Origin: Diprion similis
Lineage: Eukaryota > Arthropoda > Insecta > Hymenoptera > Diprionidae
Length of the DNA stretch: 64,000 nucleotides
Direction: 5' to 3'
NCBI RefSeq assembly: GCF_021155765.1
Contig: NC_060113.1
Coordinates: forward strand, 4,045,001-4,109,000
The notes under the pieces were generated by a model. That model saw nothing but the letters and a program-made list of their open reading frames with translations. It had not been told where the DNA came from and ran no database searches. Made by a program: the position numbers and the translations under genes. Positions 12,970 through 27,385 of this stretch are shown here, piece after piece (position 1 is the stretch's first letter; the number at the start of each line of letters is the position of its first letter).

Positions 12970-13526
12970 CAAAATCAGGCTTTCACGAGCGTCGCCTTCG
13001 TGTCTCGCCGATAAACAATATCAGGCTAATGAATTTTCGTGACCTTCTTTCAACCTTTTGATCAGCTGTCGCATTCGACTAGCGACGCGACGGTAAGCGT
13101 TTGGAAGACGTGCGGCATTATATATTATATATAAATTGGTACAAAAGTAAATATAAAAGTGTAACTAATGCAGAAAAATAAGTGTTTATAAGAAAAAAAA
13201 AAAAAAAAAAAAAAAAAAGGGAAGATTATACATACATTGAATTACATAAACGAGAAATCGTCAAGTTTGAATGTAGGTACGAATACGTGTGGGAAATACT
13301 ATTAGAAAAAAAAAAAAAAAAATCACTTTTCACAATCCATTGAAGCCCCGAAACAGATTGAAAATGAATTTTGAAAATACAATCCGTGAGGAAATAAATC
13401 CGTATAAAGTGGGAAAAAATATTTAACCATCAGTCTTAGAGAGACACAGTCTCACACGGTATAGATAGATTATAATCGCAAAGCAGGTGAGAGACAAAAC
13501 ACACTCGTAAAGGTATAAAATTGCAC

Positions 13527-13560
<34 letters not shown>

Positions 13561-16026
13561 TGTTTACAACGATGGTGTTAAAATAGTACGCAGATAATAA
13601 TAGTAAAGCCTCTCTGTACTGCATCAAGGTTGCTCTTTTGCATTATAGACTGTGCTTCGGGATCAAGAAGTCCTTGAGAAAGAAAAAGATCCTGCCGGCC
13701 AATGTTATAATAACTAAACTGATTATCGATTAAAGTAAACAAAATGTATATATATAGTATTAATTATATACGTAAAAATAAGGCGTATGATATTAGTATA
13801 GATATAATCCCGAGATATATGAATAAAGGACGAAATTTTCTCGTATCAATATTCTAGCTTGTTACGAAAGAAGAAAAATCTGCATTGCAATGACGATTTT
13901 GTTTCTCTCCACGACCACTTTTCCGCATCTGAGAACCGCAGGTCCTTTAATTAATTTTCTTCAAGAAACCATTTCGCCAAGGTCCTTGTAATAATCCTTG
14001 TATCAAATTTCAGGTACGATATAAACGCGAGAAATTTTACGTCTGTTGGTATATTTAAAAAAAAAACAATTGGAGAGAATTCGAAAAATTTCGTTATTCC
14101 AAAATATGTTCCTCATCGCGTTAAAAAAAAGAATTCGAACAATACTTTTTCAATTTTAGTATGTGAGAATTCAAGAAATTTCCTTCTATAATATTTCCAA
14201 TCAATATTACCAACAAAATTTCATGCAATTATTACAACGAAGCTCCAACGAATCTTGACGACGATTTTGCAACCTGTTAGTCTTAAGAAGCACGTCTACG
14301 CAGTCCCGAGACCTAACCTAAACTGAAACTAAACTTTACCAAAGTTTTCCCCCAACTTGTGCCCCATGTGTATATATGTATGCATGCAAGTAGACGAATA
14401 CCTATACAGGGGGTGGATATTTCTTGGCATTTCTAAGGTCTCTCTCTCTCTCTCTCTCTCTCTTCTCGTCAGGTACCTGGATTTTCGAAAAGGTCATTTA
14501 ACAGTTACAGCTTCTCCACCCTTCGAGAAGGCCAGCGGTCAGTCTGGCTGCCCGGCTAGAAAGGCTGGTCAGGGTCTCTCTGAATTCTCCAAAGCTGTCC
14601 ACCGGCAGGCCAGTTTTACAAACCCATGAAGCGAGCGTCGGCTGTGAGTTATCTCATGATCGAGGACCAACGCGAGATCCAGAAAAGATTTCAACCTCTA
14701 CTGTCCATAAGTACCTACATCGGGACACCAAGCGAGGAGAAAGAAAGTAACAGACACCAAGTTTTGCTTGGACTTAGTATCCATCGATCATCATCATCAT
14801 CATCATCATCATCGGGTATAACATTCCGCATGAAATAATTGTCACTATTGAAGGTGAAACAAAAAACAAAAGGTCTACCTAACAACGATTGTTTCGAAAA
14901 CCACCCTAATAGTCCCAAAAAAAAAATTTACAATTAAAGACGTATTGTTTTTTTTTTTTTTTTATTTTTTTTTATTTCAATTTATGTATGTACGTATGAA
15001 ATTTGACGATTCCGTGAAGAATTGAAGAAGGTTCGTTTAAACGAGGAAGTTACTCGAGCGAAGAGTCTTTGGTCAGAGGAACAAACTGACGACCCCATTA
15101 CCCACCATGACACAGCCATTTTCGTCAAGAAACTTTCCGAACATATGTATACATATAGCTATATATATATATATGTATATATATATCCATATACTGTGCA
15201 TAATTTTCTTCGTTATTGAGGATTTCCTGTCGGTCTGTAGAATATCCTCAGATTTTGTTATAAATCATCGTGAATACCTTTGTATAAGTATAGATACTAA
15301 AAAGGAAAATATTCGCCCGATGAACGAACTAGCGGAAAAAATTTTTAAGAAATTTCTTATCGCTCCAGGGTCTTAATATCGATTATCCGAATTTATATAC
15401 CTACGTATAATATATTAATTCCATTTATTTCACCGCGTTACGAGGAACGATAAAGATCCCGGATCTGATGGATCACACAGACACGTGACGTGTAGCTACA
15501 CATATAAGTAAAGATGTCAAAAACACCCGCCTCGTTATCATGACGTACATTATACCTACTATACTTTTCCATCAAGTAGATTATACAAGATGAACGAGCA
15601 TCAACAACCCTCGATCGTTTTCGCTCTTTAATTTCAACTTTTTTCAGCCTCTTCTCCTCCACGTTCTCAAAAACGAATATAAAAATCAGGAAACACGCGG
15701 TTTGCATGTATAGTTAATGAAAAACCGACGAATTTTCCGCGTCGGCATATGAAGTTAAAAGTGAAACGTGTATGCAGATCACAAACGCAATTTGTACATG
15801 AATTAAGTAAAACAGCGTTAAAAGCCTGACTTTACGCCCCTGAAAATTCTTCTTCTTCTTCTTCTTCTTCTCACCCTTGGATATGCGGAGAGATAAAAGA
15901 CGTTATAAACTACCACCACAATACTAGTTTCGTCACCTTTCCTCCGCACAGTTTCGTTCGATATGTATGTGCGGACTTAAAGTATATGTATACGAACTGG
16001 CTACAAGAGGTTTGTTACAAGGTACT

Positions 16027-16077
16027 GGTAGGTAGGTAGGTAGGTAGGTAGGTAGGTAGGTAGGTAGGTAGGTAGGT
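16027..16077 (+). repeat. (GGTA)n microsatellite, about 13 copies
   Basis: Uninterrupted tetranucleotide array, the longest of three strong GGTA/GTAG arrays in the first 16 kb (also 3041-3087 and 8889-8914), all in the same orientation. Confidence 0.95.
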
Positions 16078-16293
16078 GTAAGGACTTCGGGAGTGTGTCC
16101 GAACCGCGTTGAAAGTTCAGCTTCGAGCTCTGGGCCGCGGGTGTTTATGACAACAGGTATTCACACTCCAAGGCGCATGTACGTGTACATTCGTGTCTAA
16201 TGGTTGTGCGTCGGTGCCCATGCCCCATACCACCGAGAAATAAGGAGAAAAGGTTGTATAGGTGATGGTCGATCAACCCTCGACGTACCGCCG

Positions 16294-16324
<31 letters not shown>

Positions 16325-19300
16325 TATTTAACGCGCCGCTGTTGTTAGCAGAGAAGATATATCCGGAAGTAACAGATTCAATTTAACCCGTACTAAGCTT
16401 GTATCTTTTGATTCAAATGTGCAGTTAATAATCGTTGAAATTAAATCTATACTTTCGCATAATTTTTGTGCAATTTATTTGAAAGATCTCTGCTTCGTTA
16501 TAGCTTTTGGTGATTACGACATGTATATATACTTGGATAAATTGTGGGTAGATTGAGAAATATGTGTACAAGTTACCGACACATTACGTAAACGTTCGAA
16601 ATGTCTTGGATCTTCGATTTATTGTTGGAAATAAACAAGTTCAAAACTGGTTTCTTTTTCCTGAAAATAAATGACGTTTAATACAGGATTTGCAACAAAG
16701 AAGTAACAGCAATCTACCTACATCGTTGTTTTCGAAACTTTGATTTATTTCACCGTACATCGATTTTTTGAGCTTGACATCAACTTAGAATCTTATAAAT
16801 ATCAGTAATTTTTACATCAATCACACAGCGATATACGTGTAACCAAATTCCTTTCAGACCAAAACTCGTGTTTCCAAAACTATTACGAATTGCGTGGTTG
16901 GTTGAAAAAGGTGAGATATCTACTGCGACACAGGACTCATTCTCACAGCAATAATGTAGACGAGTAACTGCTTCTTTTGATCACAAATGCATAAGGTTGT
17001 AAATCCAATCTAGGATTTTTCACCAAGATAAATGTCAATTTGTTAATATAAAAATTTGTACACACATTCGAACAAAATTGAACTTCATTCTGAACAAAAG
17101 CGTGTGCAGGGAGTAGTTGTACAAGTAACTCGATACCGTCTGCAGATAACGAAATCGCACAATCCCCAAGACGGTTAATTACCGGGTAACAGTACCTGAG
17201 GGTTTCCTTTCTGCTCGGGTCAAGCTGAGCCTGCAGTATAAGGAGCCAGGAACGACAGGCCACTTCCACGCACAAACACACGCCGAAGCTCTTTGGGGAT
17301 AAGAATAAAGGGATGAAACGAGGAGGCAATGAAACTATGATGGAGGAGGATGAAAGATGGAAAATTGAGCACAGCGGGGTGCCCACCTCGCCGAGGGTTT
17401 ACTGCGGGGTACCGTTGCCAGGGTACCGCCTTCCGCCTCCAGGGATTAAAGTACAAGCAGGCCGCTAGAGTGTCCGTGAATTCTAAAGAGACTGTTCGTT
17501 CATTTCCCTCCTTTCATTGTCTGTCAATTTCGCATTGCCAGGATTACCCGTCAAGACGTTTTCCGTTTGCCAATTTGAGAAATGTTATCGTTGACCTCGT
17601 CAAAAAGGGTTCTTAACTATCACACTGGTGGGCAGTAAATCATCCCTTGCCGTAATTCTATCGATGTGTAAAATATATTAGTCGAAAAAGATCCTGCATC
17701 GTGAGGGTGCAAATCTGTGGTTATTTCCTTGAAGTAAAAACTGCGCAATATTTACTCCTTAAAAGTGAATTTTTCCACTTCAAACGTTTCGAGTGTATCA
17801 AATGACTTAAAATTTTCCTCGATTTTGAGTTTCCCTGAAACTGATGGTCTACGTGCCTACATGAAGTTATAATAATAGAATCGATTGATTTCTCAATCAC
17901 CCAATTGCCTCTCGCGTTATTTAACACTTCTCTGATTCTCGTAAGTACATAGGTATTTCAAATGTCTAAGGGGTATAAGACGAGCATCTGGATTATCGCA
18001 ATTCGAATGGATAATTTGGTACCGAGGAAGAGTATATATAGATACGTGAGAAATTATTCAAGGCTCGTGTCACGCCGAGGATTACTGCTATCTGAGGTGT
18101 ATAAAGAGAAGGAAATTTCACTCGACTGTAACGTGTGCTCAAGTCTGTTGAGCGAGAGAGTTGATACGATACGGTTACTACACGTAGGTACCTCAATACA
18201 CACGTAGGGTGCAGAGGGTTGTGCGTATACGTATATTCTTGTCCTTCTATCTCCCTCCCCCTGCGAGGTAAAGAGGGGAATTGGCTTTTTAGTTCTACTG
18301 TATAGCAATTCGTCAAGTCACTTTTGATAAAACGAGAGACTAAGAGAGAAAGAGAGAAAAGAGAGGAGAAGCAGCTCATAGCGTATCGATCACCACCAAC
18401 CAAGAAGAAGCCTTGCGTCGTCAAAACGGAAGCGCGGGTATATTACGTTGGCGTTCGATATACCCGAGGGATGAACGAAATCGCCAACGTAAACCGAAAA
18501 AATTTCATTAAAAAGATTACCCACATATACATGTATTACTAACTATATATGTATAATTGGGTCTTGATTGCGATAATTATATACATAATCCGTTATCCTG
18601 ATTGACCATTTTCGCCATAAATAAATGCAAAGTTTTCTTATCAACTTTACGGTTTATATAGTTACAAGTTTTCGACTTACCGATTTGTCCTAGAGAATAA
18701 TAAACGAAGTAATATCAATTTGGCGCAGCATTCAACGGTTTCTCAATACACTAAAATTACGATAGCAAGTATAGGTATAGAGGTATGAAGTCGGCGTATT
18801 GATTGGTCCCGATATCTCGAAAATCTATAACAATAGAGACTTTGTGTGACTGAACCGATGCGACGGACGACGCGACGGTACGAGGAACTTATCGTCGGCA
18901 AATACGGCTGACAACCAATTGCGATATCGTAATAAATCAGCAGTGATAAATGTGAAGTTATTGAGTGCAGAATTTATAAACCGAAGAATCTAAGAAGATT
19001 CTTAGGCAGGTTGTGCCGATCGATAGAAGAGTAAAAACGAGCGTTAGATCAAAGTCTACACTGTGTGTATAAACGATCCTGAAATTTCCTTAAAAGATAT
19101 TTGAAAATCATTAGGACATTCCGCGATACTGTACAAAGTGTAGTATCTATCTATGTATTTCGCACAATTTTACGACGCACGCAAATAATAAAGAGAAGGG
19201 TCAAATTAGGTACGTGATTAACTATAAGAAAAGCTAATTATAGACCTGTAAGCCAATTTGCTTAAATTCTCCGTAAGCCTTTCGTTCTAATTGTCATTGT

Positions 19301-19935
19301 CTATTGATTACTAGCTAGAAGTGCAAAAATTATGAAAGATCATTACGACGTGTCCGTCCAAAGAATTCCGTTAAATATTATGACACGCACACTGACATTG
19401 AGTATCAAAGTTGGTCATCAGCGATGCAGTACGATCTCGGTATAAAATACTTAGTCAATTAAATTGCAAAAACCTACTCAGCCATTGTTGAAAATAGAAA
19501 GGGAAAAAGCCTAACTGATAATGAAGTCGAAGCTCATAGCATGCGTAGTTGGCATCCGAATCTGCTTGATTGATTACAGGATTCAAAGTATATCAGAATG
19601 AAATCTAATGCTTACTGAGAAGTTGTATTAAGATCTGAAACTAGAATTAGAACGAAAAAGCAATAAAACTTTAGGTAAACTATTCAAAATAATCATATAG
19701 TCCTTATAACTGGATTGAAATAAACGATTAACCTATTACCTCAAGCTTCGCTATAATTAGACAAGTTCAATCGATGACGTTATGAAGGAATACGCAGTGC
19801 ACAGAGTACGAGTACAAAGTAATCCTTCTTCCCAACAAACCCCAATCAATCCCCAAGAGTCGAACGAAGCTAAGGGGTCTTCGTCGTAATCCCAATGGGC
19901 TGCAAGCAACGCTCGACGCAATTGCCAAATAAAAA

Positions 19936-19966
<31 letters not shown>

Positions 19967-20139
19967 AAGTAAGAAAAAAAAAATAGCAAAAAACAAAAAC
20001 CTATATAGGCACAAAAAGCGAGACTCGACGAGTGGGTATAAAAGAGTATAAGAAGGAGAAGAGATGAGTTATACATATAGGCATGTATTATACGTAAGAG
20101 AAAAAGTCGGGCATGCCACATGTGGCCTACTCGCGAGGA

Positions 20140-20295
20140 GCATAAGCGTCGAGGTTCCTCCTCCACCGCACATAACAGGTTATTCATGCGGACTTAGAAG
20201 ACGACGACTAGAGTCGCTGCTTCGAGGCGTCTTTAAACGGGCAAGTGAAAGAGCTGCTGGATGGATCCAAGTTCCCTCGAAGCCACGACTCTCTC

Positions 20296-20332
<37 letters not shown>

Positions 20333-20830
20333 ACGTCCCTCTTTCTTCCCCGCGTAGGAGGACTCGATCGGCCAAGACGGCACCTCCCACAACACTCTTC
20401 TTCCCTCTCCCCCCCCCCCCTCCCCCTCCGCCCGTTTCTCGATCGTTCATTCCTCCACATCTTTTTTCCACCACCACCACCACCACCACCACCACCACCA
20501 CGTAGCACCTACGATCAAGCTAGTCGAGGTAGAGGCTCTTCGGCCTCCTCCACTCACTCCTCTTCTCGCACTCACTCCTCCACTCCACTCCATTCCATTC
20601 CACTCCACTCCGCTCTACTCTCGGGCTGATCGGCATGGGTAGTCAGGCAGGTACGATGCTTTTTTACTCGTCGAGTGAGATTGCTGCTACCGCTCAGCCG
20701 GCCGTGGCACCTCGTCTTCTAACTTCCTCTTCTCTCGATCCTACGCCGGCCGGCTTCTTTATTAACATGCGCAAGGTCCTCGGTGCGGCTGCTTCCGCGC
20801 ACGCGTCAAAAACGCTAGTTTTTTACCTGT
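20140..20830 (+). other. CpG-rich and pyrimidine-rich island with an unsupported 143-codon frame
   Basis: A composite of (CT)n at 20287-20332, a C-run near 20410, (CCA)n at 20470-20500 and CACTC repeats, then GC-rich sequence. A plus-strand frame starts at 20635 (MGSQAGTMLFYSSSEIAATA) and stays open to 21066, but its second half is AT-rich and lacks coding character. A donor-like CAG-GTACG occurs at 20649-20656. It could be a promoter with a short first exon; I do not recognise the protein. Confidence 0.15.
20287..20332 (+). repeat. (CT)n microsatellite
   Basis: About 22 CT units with one CC interruption. Confidence 0.95.
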
Positions 20831-22353
20831 ATTCGCAGCTTTTTATACTCTGCTCGATACTTTCAGGCGTCAGTAATGTTCGAGTATATAGATCGAACCG
20901 TGGGCTGATCAATGCAATGGAAATTTGCATCCACCGTGAACGTTATAGGAAAGATTCGTCGCTTCTGGTTATAATACCTTCATATACTATAAACTATAAA
21001 CTGCAATTACAGCCTGCATCATTCGATACACTTGCGACCATAATTACTGTACAAAATGTAACATGAGTTACATGGCGACGAAATTATGGTATGTAGAAGT
21101 AAAAGTGCCGATATTGATTCTCAGACAGCGAATTTCTTTTTTTCTTCTCCCTTGTAGTAGAAAAATTGAATCTCTCTCTCTTTCTCTCTTTCTCTTTCGG
21201 AATCAATATCCACGTGTATACGTACAGAGGTACTTTGATCAATGCGAAGACTAATTTTCAACCAATAACAAAATGTGTATGCACCAAGTATTGAAAACAT
21301 CTGACAAACAAAACTTTGCCATCAAAGTTGAATCTTAGTGGTGAATCGAAGTGTTTGACGAGATCAAAGTTCAAATTGATGAATAAACAATTTCACAAAG
21401 ATGGCTAAGAAATGGTTATAAAAGTAACCAGGAATGACGATGCGTATTAAAAACGTATATTACATCGACGTAGTTTTATAAATTAAAAGTATATATATCC
21501 CATATATATCGTCAATCAATCGGATTAGATGTTCGATTATTTAATAATTATACCCAGTCGTTGACGTTACGTTCTATCTTCCGAACTGATAATCAGTCTT
21601 GAACAGTTTCAAATCCAATCTAAAAACAGCGAACAAATCGCAAAGCTTCAACTGTACAGTGTACCTACGTCTGAATGAAATTTCTTATATATAGGATCAG
21701 GAAAATTTATAAGACTTCTGTTTATATGATCTGCAGCAGTTGGAAGATAGATTTTTACGAATAATTAATTGATTGGTATAGGTTCCCTACTGTACGGTGC
21801 AAAATCCGAGATGAGGCTTCACGCGGCGAAAAAGAAAGACAGACAGAAAGGGGAAGAGAGAGAGAGAGAGAGAGAAAAAGAGAGGAAGAGAGTATCGAGA
21901 TTCTTTCTTTTCTAACTAACCGACCAACGCCACGCACCATCAACCATCAATCTGGCCTCCCTGACTGCGACCCTCAGAAACTCGTAGCTTAATTCTTTTT
22001 CTGAATGCTCTTTCTATATTCGTTGTTTCGTTTTATTTCCTATGTGTGATCTGTCTCAATGTCGTGTATCGACCAAATGTAGGTATTCCAAACTTAAGGG
22101 GTTGCCCCGATGGATTTCTACGTAACGTATGTAGGTCCAAGCATCCAACGATAAGCCTACGTATCGTATCGTATGTATGAAATTTTGGCGAAAACAAGCA
22201 GACTCTTAACAGATTTTCATTTGACACCGAAATAAAGAACCGACAATAGATTCTCTATAAAGCATTCGTGAAATGAGAAGTAGAAAATGTAATAAAATAA
22301 AGAGAAAGCAACGAAATCCATTTATTATACGAGTATGATATAGATGCATTTCC

Positions 22354-22384
<31 letters not shown>

Positions 22385-24025
22385 CCAACGAGAAATCGTG
22401 GATTAAAGCTACGCGGCATTTCATGCTTGAGATGGTATATAAATTTCATCTGCTAATAAATGATCCTGTTTGCAGCTTAGATAAAGATCAGCCAGTTTTC
22501 TTCTCCGTTTTATCTCGATTCTCGCTAATTTCCCCTCGTCTTTCATGTATAACTATATTATACAATTACTTTATGAACCTACAGAATATCCAAATAGATC
22601 TCGTTCATCCTTTGATTTTCACCGCGTGCGGCTGTATAAGAATTCAAAGAAAATTGTTACTCTTGCGTATAAGAATGTGGAATAAAATACCAGTTATTGA
22701 AATTGCATATTTCTGCTCGAAAATATTATTATTCAATATATTTCAAAAGAACAATTTATCCCGACGAACGAAAATGATAGTTTTGTTCTGTTACGCAATT
22801 TATCGTTATAATCGAATTCCTTAACCTCAGAAGTTCATAAAACACATATTTTCAAAAGTATATATTCACCTGAGACACCGAAAAAAAAAAAACAGATAAA
22901 AATATTATACCGGATACAAAATAACTATTCTAGTTTGTAAAAGTATTATTAATTTTTCTTCAACATTTACAATCTCACCATAATTTGTTAGATCTGAACC
23001 TGAAAACCGTGGCGTCAAAGCGATTTTAGTTAAACTGAAAATTTGTATTAAAAATATATACAGAAACAGATTAATACGATGCGATTATTAGAAAAATATC
23101 GTATCGACAACTGTAAAATAATTACACTCTGTCAAATTTAACGATAATTCGGTACACTTGAATAACAAACTATTTTAGAAATCGGCAAAACATTACTCCC
23201 GTTATAGTTAACGATATATTTATCACTTCAGCTATGATAATTTTCTAATAAAAATACTAGAAAAAACTAAATTCTCAAATTATATATATAAATCTATATA
23301 TACACATACATATAAAAATCAATCCAGTAATAATAAACTTTTCGCATTATAAAACATTCTTTCTTCGAATAAAGTGGAAGGAAAAAATAAGCAAACAAAT
23401 TATAAAAATAAATTATAACACAATGAGAGTATAATTTTTTTACCATTTTGTATTTTCATAGCTGTTATAAACGTCGACGGTGTAAGACGGTAAAAGTTCT
23501 CGTAGTATACATATATATATATAAAATAGGTATGGAAGGAAGAAACTATCTCTCCTGTCAGGCAGACAGGAGCCTCGAGCAAAGAGCGAAGAAGGAAGAA
23601 GGAAGAAGGCACGAGTCGGCGTGATGTAGCATTTTAAATATCTGTTTTTACGGTATCGTCGTTAAAATCTTTCCCGGCATGACCTGCGCTTCACCCTCGC
23701 TCCGCGCCACTTCAATTCGTCGTTATGCCTTCCTGCCCCTTTTATATTATAAATGTATATACATACATACATACATACATAAATACATAAGCATAGACAT
23801 ATGCATATATACATATATACATATGCGGCATTTTGCAACTCAGCCTTAATTCACGCTTCGTTTATCTGCGGTTTGTCATTAAATTATTTATACACATACG
23901 GATGTTCAACAAAAATATTCTTCAACGTAACGTCCGATGAAGGATTTAACGTGTGCATAGAATAGATTTGTGAGTAATTTATTACACCCGTTTTTGTTAC
24001 GTTTTTTGGTTTTTTTTTTTGTTTT

Positions 24026-24067
<42 letters not shown>

Positions 24068-25132
24068 ACGATCAAACTTACCATGCAGCTTAATTATAAT
24101 TTTGAAATAGTTTGATTTTACATTTATTTACACGAAATTCGTGTAAAAGAGAAATGAAAAAACATGACAGCAATCTAACCGCGATTACGGGACACGTGTA
24201 TGTATTATAATGATAATAATAATAATAATAACAACAATACTGTTAGAATAAAGTGTATTAGGTATAAAAAAAATATATTAAACATAAAAGTCGCCAAACT
24301 TCTCGAACTTTCAGTCCCTGACACAACGCATGCATAACGTCCCAGTAAACTACCCACGTCACTGCAGCCGGTGTAGGAATATTGAATCGAAATTTACAGT
24401 CCCCACAGGTTACGTCATCAGCTTCGACGTACGTATCTCGAAATTCGACGTGGAACACGACGTAGAACAATAATAATTATTCTAGTAAACTTGAGCCAAT
24501 TTTTTCGATCCTTATCAGAAATGTAAAAATTGTATTTAAACAGTGTCTAAACACGATATGAGCTTTACTGCAATTAATATGATAATATATATACTTTATG
24601 GTTGAAAATAAATCTTTGCAGTATAACAAGAAACGGTGTTTATAAAGTGAGTATATTTTTAATCAATTTTACTCATCCCCAGGTATTGTAATAAAAACAA
24701 GTAGTTACGTTATAAACAAACGACAATTAGTGGGTGAATAATTCGCGATAATAAAATAGTTAATAATTGATGAACGATTGAATATTTTTTTTTTTTCTTC
24801 TCTCTTATTATCCTCAAGAAATCACGTATGTATGTATGATCTATGATTTAAGTATATCTACCTCGAAAGAATAATTGTATAACAAAGAAAGAAAAAGAGA
24901 AAAAATTAATCAACTTGATTTTATATTATACAAATATATAATATATTTATGTATACAACTAATTACAATTTATACAGTTGTTTGCAGAAAAAAAAAAAAA
25001 AAAAAAAAAAAAATCAATTCCATTATATACTGTACAAAAAAAAATGTCAATTTTCGTTTCTTCTTCAATCTTCCGGAATTTACTCCGTGACGTAATAATA
25101 TAATGCAAGTGGCTTGCGGTATCATATATGAG

Positions 25133-25179
<47 letters not shown>

Positions 25180-25426
25180 CAGCACGTGAGAAATAAGAAA
25201 AATTTTAAACACTTCTCGTTAGAGACCGCATGATCCTTTCCTTCTTGACAGACGTGGCAGCATCTGCTGTTGCTGTTGCTGTTGCTATTGCTGCTTCTGC
25301 ATCCCGCGGTTATAATTCCAGCTTGAACGACGAATGACGACGACGAAGACGCTCCTGTTATACAGAGGCATATACGTCTAATACAAGTTATATAGGTATT
25401 ATATGCACATGCATATGGCCCAAAAC

Positions 25427-25427
<1 letters not shown>

Positions 25428-25457
<30 letters not shown>
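25428..25457 (+). repeat. (TTC)n microsatellite
   Basis: About ten uninterrupted copies; gives Glu runs on minus. Confidence 0.95.
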
Positions 25458-26910
25458 CGGCGTTGGGCCACATGCAGCAAACCGTGACAAATGAACTTTA
25501 GAAATACACCCCAAGACGCGCTGTACGGCGTTATTATATATCCATAGGGTTTTTCATTCGGTTGACAGAAACTCGACAAGTTTCCTATATTTATATATAT
25601 ATATATATATATATAATAACTCAGGCTTTTATGCGTGTGCGTGCCTATATAAATGTATATATATATATATATATATATATAAAACTGTGAATAGTTTAGA
25701 ACGTGAATTCCATCTCGCTGTAGTGAAAGAATCGGAGATATTTTTCATCCCCCCTCCCCCCTCTAAAATGCAGCGAGAAGTGAAAAGATGAATAAAAAAA
25801 AGAAAAAAAACAACGCAGTTTCCATTTCTTAAAAACCAGCATAATTTTGTATTACATCGCGAAAGAAACGATCAACTATACTATATATATGAGGTGATCA
25901 GTGCAGTTTGTGCTGCAGATAATGCCGCTCGTGTATTTTTGAAACTTTTCAACAATGCGATTATATTTTATAATTTTATGAGTCAAAGGTCAACGAGTGT
26001 CCCACGTTGCATTATACGTATTCAGACCTTTAATAATACGTATAATATAAGAAGTGAAAAGTCAGGCGGAGTCTGAATAGTTGGAACTCGATCTCATGCA
26101 CGCCCATCTTTTATATCATATATATATATATATATATATACCTTCAAGCAAATTAGCTTTGCACCGCTCCGTGAGCTTTGCACCATACATAATGTGAGAA
26201 AATTTTGATGATTCTCACTGATCCGTCTTCTCGCAATTCAATTATCTATGAATCTTGTTAACTTAATTCGGCCGAACGAATTTTCGTTTCTTCATTTCAA
26301 TTGTGGCACGGCAAAACGGTGCAAGTGTCGTCACAGCGATTTTTCAGGCGAGCAAAATAGTTGTCTCAAAATTAGATCGATTATTTAAAAGAAGAGAGAG
26401 AGTAAAAAAAAAAAAACAAAAAAAAACTACTTCTTAGAGAACCGCGGACTTACAAATCACGCGAAAACGATTTTCGCGAGTAATTTTTCGACCACTTGAT
26501 CGAGCTTGAAAAGCTCTAAAAAAAAAGTAAATACTTTTTTTATTTCCGCTTCAAATAAATCAATCTGATTTTGTTTAAAATTTTTTTTTTTTTTTTTTTT
26601 TTGCACTTCCGAAAAATCATAATAACGGGGGGCACTTATCACATAGTTTTCCCGTGGGCCAGATTTTTTATAACTTGACGAATAAATTTTGTGTCAGCTA
26701 TGTTTGTTTGTTTTTTTTTCTCTTCAACTTTTGCAACAACGAAAAAAAAAAAAAAAAAAAAAAACCCATAATCTTCGATATTTTGACACTTGCAACGTTT
26801 CACCGTCTCACCCCTTCCCATTCATACGTGAAACACTTTTCGATGACGAGACTAATGACACATAATCACATCGTAATTACTCGAGAAATTTCAAATTTTT
26901 GCTATGCGAC

Positions 26911-26954
26911 TTGGATGATGATAATGATGATGATGGTGATGATGATGATGATGA
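26911..26954 (+). repeat. (GAT)n microsatellite
   Basis: About fourteen units with AAT and GGT interruptions. Confidence 0.9.
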
Positions 26955-27203
26955 CTCGAATTGAAAGCCATGCACTTTATCTCCATCCAAACGCCGCATC
27001 GTCATTGCGGATCCGATAAAGACTACCTTAAATACATACAAATTTCTTATTTCCCGCATTAAATTACCGATCATCGTCTAATCAGCCACTTTCAACGCTT
27101 CCGCGTGTCCCGCGTGGCATCGTGCAAACGTATAGGTATATAGGATACTGCGAAACGAGCATTCCGGAAGTACCGGCTTTTGTCCGTCGCGTCTAATTCG
27201 TCG

Positions 27204-27243
27204 GAGGTTGAGGGCTGAGGGTTGAGGGTTGAGGGTTGAGGGT
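27204..27243 (+). repeat. (TTGAGGG)n heptamer array
   Basis: About five copies of GAGGGTT/GAGGGCT with one variant unit. Not the insect telomere unit TTAGG. Confidence 0.85.
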
Positions 27244-27351
27244 ATGTATACACCTTATACATTGTCGGGTACACGCAGGGTGAGCTTATCAGATCTAACG
27301 GGAAAACAAAACGAGAAAGCGATACAACGCGGCTGCAGCAAGTCAAGTTTT

Positions 27352-27385
<34 letters not shown>

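Larger units (their letters stand above)
10261..20139. other. Gene-free stretch with dense homopolymers and microsatellites
   Basis: Includes (AT)n at 10930-10970, a G-run near 12220, four long A/T homopolymers (12431-12456, 12939-12965, 13193-13218, 13306-13322), (TC)n at about 14440-14462, (CAT)n near 14787-14811, (TTC)n near 15850-15870, (GGTA)n at 16027-16077 and (CT)n near 16301-16324. The frame at 16943-17386 on minus (147 codons) has no recognisable domain. Confidence 0.5.

Noticed and set aside
16943..17386. 147-codon minus-strand frame
   Set aside because: No recognisable domain, no splice or promoter support, and competing frames on the other strand.
27204..27243. TTGAGGG array as a telomere relic
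   Set aside because: The unit differs from TTAGG and the array is short and isolated.
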